Assembly: GCA_900553165.1 (NCBI GenBank)
Contig: USCN01000003.1
Location: 1-21,787 of the forward strand
Length of the DNA: 21,787 bases
Source: an uncultured Collinsella sp.
GTDB taxonomy: Bacteria > Actinomycetota > Coriobacteriia > Coriobacteriales > Coriobacteriaceae
Direction: 5' to 3'
The notes under the pieces were generated by a model. The model searched no databases and had not been told where the DNA came from. It saw only the letters and a list, made by a program, of their open reading frames with translations. Below are positions 17,850 to 21,787 of this stretch, in pieces (the stretch's first letter is position 1; every line of letters begins with the position of its first letter). The position numbers and the translations under genes are program-made.

Positions 17850-19637
17850 CTACATCAGACGCAGGCTGACATCCTTGAGCTGGGCGCCGGAAACAGCACT
17901 TGGGGCGCCCGACATGAGATCGGAGCCGCTGGCCGTCTTGGGGAACGCCATGACGTCGCGGATGGAGTCGGAGCCGGTGAGCAGCATGCACACGCGATCC
18001 AGGCCCAGAGCAAAACCGCCCATCGGGGGCGCACCAAACTTGAGCGCCTCCATGAGGAAGCCGAACTGCGACTCGGCGCGCTCCTCGGTAAAGCCCAGGA
18101 GCTTGAGCATGGACATCTGCATCTCGGCGTTGTGGATACGCATACCGCCGCCGCCGGCCTCAAAGCCGTCCATGACAAAGTCGTAGGTGCAAGAGCCGGC
18201 TGCCAGCGGATCTGCCTCGATCTTGGCGATGTCGGTCTCGGTCGGCAGGGTGAAAGGCTGATGCTCGGCTGCATAGGCCTTGCGGTCCTCGTCCCAGTGG
18301 AACAGCGGGAAGTTGACGACCCACAGGAAGTCGTGGCCCTCGCGCTTGATCTCGAGCGCGTTGGCCATATGGGAACGCATGCCGCCCAGGATCTCGTCAG
18401 AGAGCAGGCGCGGGCCGGCGGCGAACATCACAAGGTCGCCGGGCTCGACGTTCATGCGCTCACGCAGAGCCGCCATCTCCTCGTCCGAGAAGAACTTGAC
18501 GATGGGGCTGTTGATGGAGCCATCCTCGCGGAAAGCGATCCAGGCCAGGCCCTTGGCGCCAAACGTGGAGGCCACGCCGGCGAGCTTATCGATCTTGGCA
18601 CGTGCCCAGGCACCGGCGCCCTTGGCGTTGATGGCCTTGACGACAGAGCCCTCCTCGTTTGCGGCGGTCGCGAAGACCTTGAACTTGGAGTTGGCAAAGA
18701 TGTCGGTCAGGTCGACCAGGTGCATGCCGTAGCGAGTATCGGGCTTGTCGGAGCCATAGGTGTCCATGGCCTCCCAGTAGTCCATGCGACGCAGCGGCGT
18801 GGGCATCTCGACACCCATGCGGCCGAAGGCGTCGGCCAGGACCTCTTCGAGCGCGCTCATAACGTCGTTATGGTCCACGAAGGACATCTCGATATCGACC
18901 TGGGTGAACTCGGGCTGACGGTCGGCACGCAGGTCCTCGTCGCGGAAGCACTTGGCAACCTGATAGTAGCGCTCGACGCCACCGACCATAAGCAGCTGCT
19001 TCAGGAGCTGCGGGGACTGCGGCAGGGCGTAGAAGTTGCCCGGCTGGATGCGGCTGGGAACGATGAAGTCGCGGGCGCCCTCGGGCGTGGACTTAAACAG
19101 GGAGGGCGTCTCGACCTCCATGAACTCACGGTTGTGCAGCGCCTCGCGAATAGCAAAGGTGAAGTCGGAGCGCAGCTTAAGGTTGGCCATCATCTCGGGA
19201 CGGCGGAGGTCCAGATAGCGATAGCGCAGACGGGTGTCCTCGCTGGTCTCGATGCCATCCTCGATCTGGAACGGCGGGGTGACGGACGTGTTGAGCACCT
19301 CGGCGTGGTCGGTCAGGACCTCGATCTCGCCGGTGGCGAGCTTGGTGTTGGTGGTCTCATCGCCACGGGCGCGCACGACGCCGTGGATCTTGATGGGCCA
19401 CTCGGGACGCATGGTCTCGGCGATCTTAAAGGCATCGCCGTCGGAGTGCTCGGGGTCGAAGGTGAGCTGCGTAATGCCCTCACGGTCGCGAAGGTCGCAA
19501 AAGATTAGGCCGCCGTGGTCGCGGCGACGGCTCACCCAACCGGTGAGGGTGACCTCTTCGCCCACGTTCTCGCGGCGAAGCTCGCCGCAGGTACGGGTGT
19601 GCATGGAATGCTCGTCAATGGGACGGGTCTGGCTCAT
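17850..19637 (-). CDS. aspS: Aspartyl-tRNA synthetase, probably non-discriminating
   Basis: AspRS charges tRNA-Asp with aspartate in the cytosol. The 595-residue protein has an N-terminal OB-fold anticodon-binding domain (GWVSRRRDHGGLIFCDLRDR, from residue 33). It also has class II motif 1 (RDFIVPSRIQPGNFYALPQS region), motif 2 (CFRDEDLRADRQPEFTQVDI), the bacterial GAD insertion domain and motif 3 (GFALGLDRVCMLLTG). Length is normal for bacterial AspRS. In the anticodon domain the residue after RRRD is His41, where discriminating enzymes such as that of E. coli have Leu. The His type is associated with enzymes that also mischarge tRNA-Asn, which is then amidated by GatCAB. AAGGAGG lies 9 nt before the start at 19637. 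It is a single gene with its own terminator. Function is certain; tRNA specificity is inferred. Confidence 0.97.
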   Translation of the reverse strand: MSQTRPIDEHSMHTRTCGELRRENVGEEVTLTGWVSRRRDHGGLIFCDLRDREGITQLTFDPEHSDGDAFKIAETMRPEWPIKIHGVVRARGDETTNTKLATGEIEVLTDHAEVLNTSVTPPFQIEDGIETSEDTRLRYRYLDLRRPEMMANLKLRSDFTFAIREALHNREFMEVETPSLFKSTPEGARDFIVPSRIQPGNFYALPQSPQLLKQLLMVGGVERYYQVAKCFRDEDLRADRQPEFTQVDIEMSFVDHNDVMSALEEVLADAFGRMGVEMPTPLRRMDYWEAMDTYGSDKPDTRYGMHLVDLTDIFANSKFKVFATAANEEGSVVKAINAKGAGAWARAKIDKLAGVASTFGAKGLAWIAFREDGSINSPIVKFFSDEEMAALRERMNVEPGDLVMFAAGPRLLSDEILGGMRSHMANALEIKREGHDFLWVVNFPLFHWDEDRKAYAAEHQPFTLPTETDIAKIEADPLAAGSCTYDFVMDGFEAGGGGMRIHNAEMQMSMLKLLGFTEERAESQFGFLMEALKFGAPPMGGFALGLDRVCMLLTGSDSIRDVMAFPKTASGSDLMSGAPSAVSGAQLKDVSLRLM

Positions 19638-19893
19638 ACCAGTGATCCTCCTTTATGGATCTGTGCCGCCCCGTGTCGTTCCGGGCGGCGTCGTACAGAT
19701 TCGCCCGGCCTGCGTAAACCGCGCAGCCAGACATGGCGTTCTATCTTATCGCACCTGTGTCGATGTGCCGCGGAAAAGTAGCTCCTGCCCAAAGACTTGA
19801 CGGAGACGAAACAATTGACACGCCGCGGCACCCGCCCGCACTCGTCACGTGCGACAATATGCCCCAATAAAACAGCACTCGGAAAGGCCCGCC
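19638..19893. promoter_or_regulatory. Divergent upstream region of aspS and serB
   Basis: This 256-bp stretch contains no gene. A short hairpin, GCCGCCC (19665-19671) with GGGCGGC (19683-19689), would lie in the 5' leader of aspS. TAAGAT on the minus strand (19748-19743) could be an aspS -10 but lacks a well-spaced -35. TTGACA at 19815-19820 is a perfect -35 hexamer pointing towards serB, but no good -10 stands 16-18 nt after it. There is no sign of a T-box leader. Confidence 0.35.
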
Positions 19894-20529
19894 ATGACTG
19901 CACGCCTCATCGTTATGGATATCGACTCCACGCTCATCAACCAGGAGGTCATCGACCTGTTGGGCGAGGAGGCCGGCGTAGGCGAGCAAGTGGCACAGAT
20001 CACTGAGCGCGCCATGTGCGGCGAGCTTGACTTTAAGCAGGCGCTCGAGGAGCGCGTGGGGCTGCTTGCCGGCTTGGACGAGAGCGTGTTCGAGCGCACC
20101 TTTGAGCGCGTGACGTTTACCCCCGGCGCGCTGGAGCTTGTGCGCTCGGCGCACAGCAAGGGCTGGAAGGTCGGCGTGGTAAGCGGCGGCTTTCACGAGG
20201 TCGCCGATAAGATCGTGGCCGCCGCGGGCATCGACTTTTGCCTGGCTAACCACCTGGAGGTCGTGGACGGCAAGCTCACGGGTAAGCTGGCGGCAGACAT
20301 CGTGACCAAGGAGTCCAAGCTTATCCAGCTGTTGGACTGGACAGTTGAGTGCGGCGTCGACATAGCCCATACGGTCGCGATCGGCGACGGCGCCAACGAC
20401 ATCCCCATGATCCAGGCCGCAGGCACGGGCATCGCATTTTGCGCCAAGCCCAAGACGCGCGAGGCGGCCCCGTTTGCCATCGACGAGCGCAACCTGATGC
20501 TCGCTATGGACATCATCCTGCGCGATTAG
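19894..20529 (+). CDS. serB: Phosphoserine phosphatase (SerB-type HAD hydrolase)
   Basis: SerB removes phosphate from O-phospho-L-serine, the last step of serine synthesis from 3-phosphoglycerate. The 211-residue protein has the HAD motif I MDIDSTLI with nucleophile Asp9 and acid/base Asp11, motif II VVSGGF with Ser97, motif III Lys142 and motif IV GDGANDIPM with Asp165 and Asp169. The cap region between motifs I and II is the small helical type of SerB, and there is no N-terminal ACT domain. The ATG at 19894 has GGAAAGG upstream; a GTG 15 codons earlier lacks a ribosome binding site and would add an unrelated N-terminus. It is divergent from aspS. The next gene, larB, starts 114 bp further on with its own control element. 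Confidence 0.93.
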   Translation: MTARLIVMDIDSTLINQEVIDLLGEEAGVGEQVAQITERAMCGELDFKQALEERVGLLAGLDESVFERTFERVTFTPGALELVRSAHSKGWKVGVVSGGFHEVADKIVAAAGIDFCLANHLEVVDGKLTGKLAADIVTKESKLIQLLDWTVECGVDIAHTVAIGDGANDIPMIQAAGTGIAFCAKPKTREAAPFAIDERNLMLAMDIILRD

Positions 20530-20565
20530 CCGATCCGTCTAACAATTGAATCAGTCTGTCCTATA

Positions 20566-20599
20566 GTTTCCGAACAATTTTGTCTTAGTGTTCGGAAAC
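20566..20599. promoter_or_regulatory. 11-bp inverted repeat upstream of larB
   Basis: GTTTCCGAACA (20566-20576) and TGTTCGGAAAC (20589-20599) are exact reverse complements separated by 12 nt. TAGACT (20615-20620) follows at the distance expected for a -10 if a -35-like TTCGGA (20591-20596, 18-nt spacing) in the right arm is used. Each arm is itself nearly palindromic (TTCCGAA / TTCGGAA). This suggests an operator for a regulator of the lar genes; a terminator for serB is less likely because only a short T-rich loop and no T-run are present. Confidence 0.5.
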
Positions 20600-20643
20600 A
20601 TACCCTTTGAGTGCTAGACTTTGCGCCGTCGAAGGGAACATAT

Positions 20644-21426
20644 ATGGATAAGCGAGATCTTGAGCAATTGCTGAGCGATGTTGCCGGCGGAGCAGTCACC
20701 CCTGCCGACGCCCTCACGCGCATCCAGACGGCTCCGACCGCCGATTTGGGCTTTGCGCAGCTCGATCTTTCGCGCGGGGTGCGCCAGGGAGCCGGCGAGG
20801 TTGTCTACGGGGCCGGTAAAACCGCCGATCAGATTGCCGCCATTATCGAAGCACTGCGCGATGCCGGCCAGGAGCGCATCCTGGTCACGCGCCTGGATGC
20901 CGAAAAAGCCGCGCGCACCGCTGAGCTTCTTGGCAACGGCATCGACCTGGGATATGTCCCGGACGCACAGCTCGCCCTCGTGGGCGGCAAGCCCTCCCCT
21001 ACCGGCAACGGACGCATCGTCGTCGCCTGCGCCGGCACGAGCGACCTGCCCGTCGCCGAAGAAGCCGCGTTGACGGCCGAGTTCTATGGCAACGAGGTCG
21101 ACCGCCTCTACGACGTGGGTGTCGCCGGCCTGCACCGTCTGCTCGCGCATGCCGAGGAACTTGCCCAGGCACAGGTGGTCATCGCCATTGCCGGCATGGA
21201 GGGCGCACTGGCGAGCGTTGTCGGCGGCCTGGTAAGCTGTCCGGTCATAGCCGTTCCCACCAGCGTGGGTTACGGCGCGAGCTTTGGTGGCGTAGCCGCG
21301 CTGCTCGCCATGCTCAACTCCTGCGCCAGCGGCGTTTCGGTCGTCAATATCGACAACGGCTTTGGTGCCGCCTACCAGGCAAGTCTTATCAATCATCTGA
21401 GCGCCGGCACGCCCTGCGCCCGTTAA
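20644..21426 (+). CDS. larB: LarB, nicotinate-nucleotide adenylate carboxylase/hydrolase of nickel-pincer cofactor synthesis
   Basis: LarB carboxylates the pyridinium ring of nicotinic acid adenine dinucleotide and hydrolyses the product, starting synthesis of the nickel-pincer nucleotide used by lactate racemase LarA and relatives. The 260-residue protein has a helical N-terminal part (LEQLLSDVAGGAVTPADAL) and a PurE-like C-terminal domain with ACAGTSDLPVAEEAALTAEF (GTSD from residue 131), AGMEGALASVVGGLVSCPVI (from about 183) and PTSVGYG. The ATG at 20644 has GAAGGGA upstream; an earlier ATG in frame at 20611 overlaps the promoter region. The stop at 21424 is 10 nt before larC, so the two form an operon. 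No larA or larE is in the window. Confidence 0.93.
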   Translation: MDKRDLEQLLSDVAGGAVTPADALTRIQTAPTADLGFAQLDLSRGVRQGAGEVVYGAGKTADQIAAIIEALRDAGQERILVTRLDAEKAARTAELLGNGIDLGYVPDAQLALVGGKPSPTGNGRIVVACAGTSDLPVAEEAALTAEFYGNEVDRLYDVGVAGLHRLLAHAEELAQAQVVIAIAGMEGALASVVGGLVSCPVIAVPTSVGYGASFGGVAALLAMLNSCASGVSVVNIDNGFGAAYQASLINHLSAGTPCAR

Positions 21427-21436
21427 GGAGCATTTC

Positions 21437-21787
21437 ATGTCCAACCATCAGCACACGCTTATCATCGACGGCACCTCGGGCATCAGCGGCGATATGACCG
21501 TCGCGGCCCTGCTCGACCTGGGCGCCAGCGAGGAGCACCTGCGCGAACAGCTCGCCACGCTGCCGGTCGACGGCTTTTCGATCGCCGTGACGCGCGTAAA
21601 CAAGCATGGCATCGACGCCTGCGATTTCGACGTCCAGCTTGCAGAGGAGCTCGAGAACCACGATCACGATATGGCCTGGCTCTACGGCAACGAAGCAGCT
21701 GCCGAGCACACGCACGAGCATGAGCACCACCATCACCATGATGAGGACGAAGATGAACACGAGCATTGCTGCCATCATCACCATGAT
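21437..21787 (+). CDS. larC: LarC, nickel insertion protein for the nickel-pincer cofactor (partial, 3' end outside window)
   Basis: LarC is the CTP-dependent nickel insertase that completes the nickel-pincer nucleotide. The first 117 residues are present, with the family hallmark DGTSGISGDMTVAALLDLGA (residues 11-30). From residue 75 on the sequence turns extremely His- and acid-rich, starting HDHDMAWLYGNE and leading to runs of His, Asp and Glu with a CysCys pair (111-112), right up to the window edge. AAGGAG overlaps the larB stop and sits 6 nt before the ATG at 21437. The His-rich block is an insertion of the kind that binds or stores nickel. In some species larC is read as two frames joined by a programmed frameshift; this cannot be judged here. 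Confidence 0.92.
   Translation, partial: MSNHQHTLIIDGTSGISGDMTVAALLDLGASEEHLREQLATLPVDGFSIAVTRVNKHGIDACDFDVQLAEELENHDHDMAWLYGNEAAAEHTHEHEHHHHHDEDEDEHEHCCHHHHD

Noticed and set aside
17650..19508. Fusion of the LacI-type repressor to a 600-residue C-terminal domain
   Set aside because: The extension is the antisense of aspS entered through a 1-nt frameshift; the natural LacI end is recovered in the neighbouring frame within 90 nt.
19638..19760. T-box or other riboswitch in the aspS leader
   Set aside because: Only one short GC hairpin is present; the T-box bulge consensus and an antiterminator/terminator pair are absent.

Overview
The window looks like chromosomal DNA of a high-GC Gram-positive gut bacterium of the Coriobacteriia, most probably Collinsella or a close relative. 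This is inferred from the gene set (kdpFABC/kdpDE, two feoA genes plus feoB with a Cys-rich Feo protein, ebgA/ebgC, larB/larC), strong G/C-ending codons, clear AGGAGG-type ribosome binding sites, and protein character. No rRNA or tRNA gene is present to confirm it.

Layout. (1) 1-6812: high-affinity K+ uptake. kdpF-kdpA-kdpB run leftward, with kdpB cut by the window edge. The regulators kdpD-kdpE run rightward from the same 240-bp control region. kdpD carries a -1 frameshift just after its phospho-acceptor His motif, so the kinase ATPase domain is out of frame. A tandem 11-bp repeat in the divergent region is a candidate KdpE site. (2) 6813-10451: ferrous iron uptake. Leftward feoA-feoA-feoB is followed, after a terminator, by a 66-aa Cys-rich membrane protein. 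Palindromes precede both feoB and the first feoA. (3) 10452-11259: a small HPr-like phosphocarrier gene with His15 and a natural Asp at position 46, then a 218-bp non-coding element with 30-bp terminal inverted repeats. (4) 11260-12723: an APC-superfamily amino-acid permease. (5) 12756-17730: a beta-galactosidase operon (ebgA-ebgC, leftward), divergent from a LacI-family repressor gene. Three near-identical CAACCGGTTG operators lie across the ebgA promoter. The repressor gene has a 1-nt insertion near its 3' end. (6) 17791-19637: aspS (leftward), whose anticodon-binding domain carries a His typical of non-discriminating AspRS. (7) 19894-21787: serB, then larB and the start of larC (rightward), for the nickel-pincer cofactor of lactate racemase-type enzymes. 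An 11-bp inverted repeat lies in front of larB.

Most of the window is ordinary housekeeping and transport. The points most worth a second look are the Asp46 HPr, the two frameshifted regulators (kdpD and the LacI-type repressor), the phased triple operator, the 218-bp inverted-repeat element and the metal-gene palindromes. I did not find a clearly new multi-gene system.
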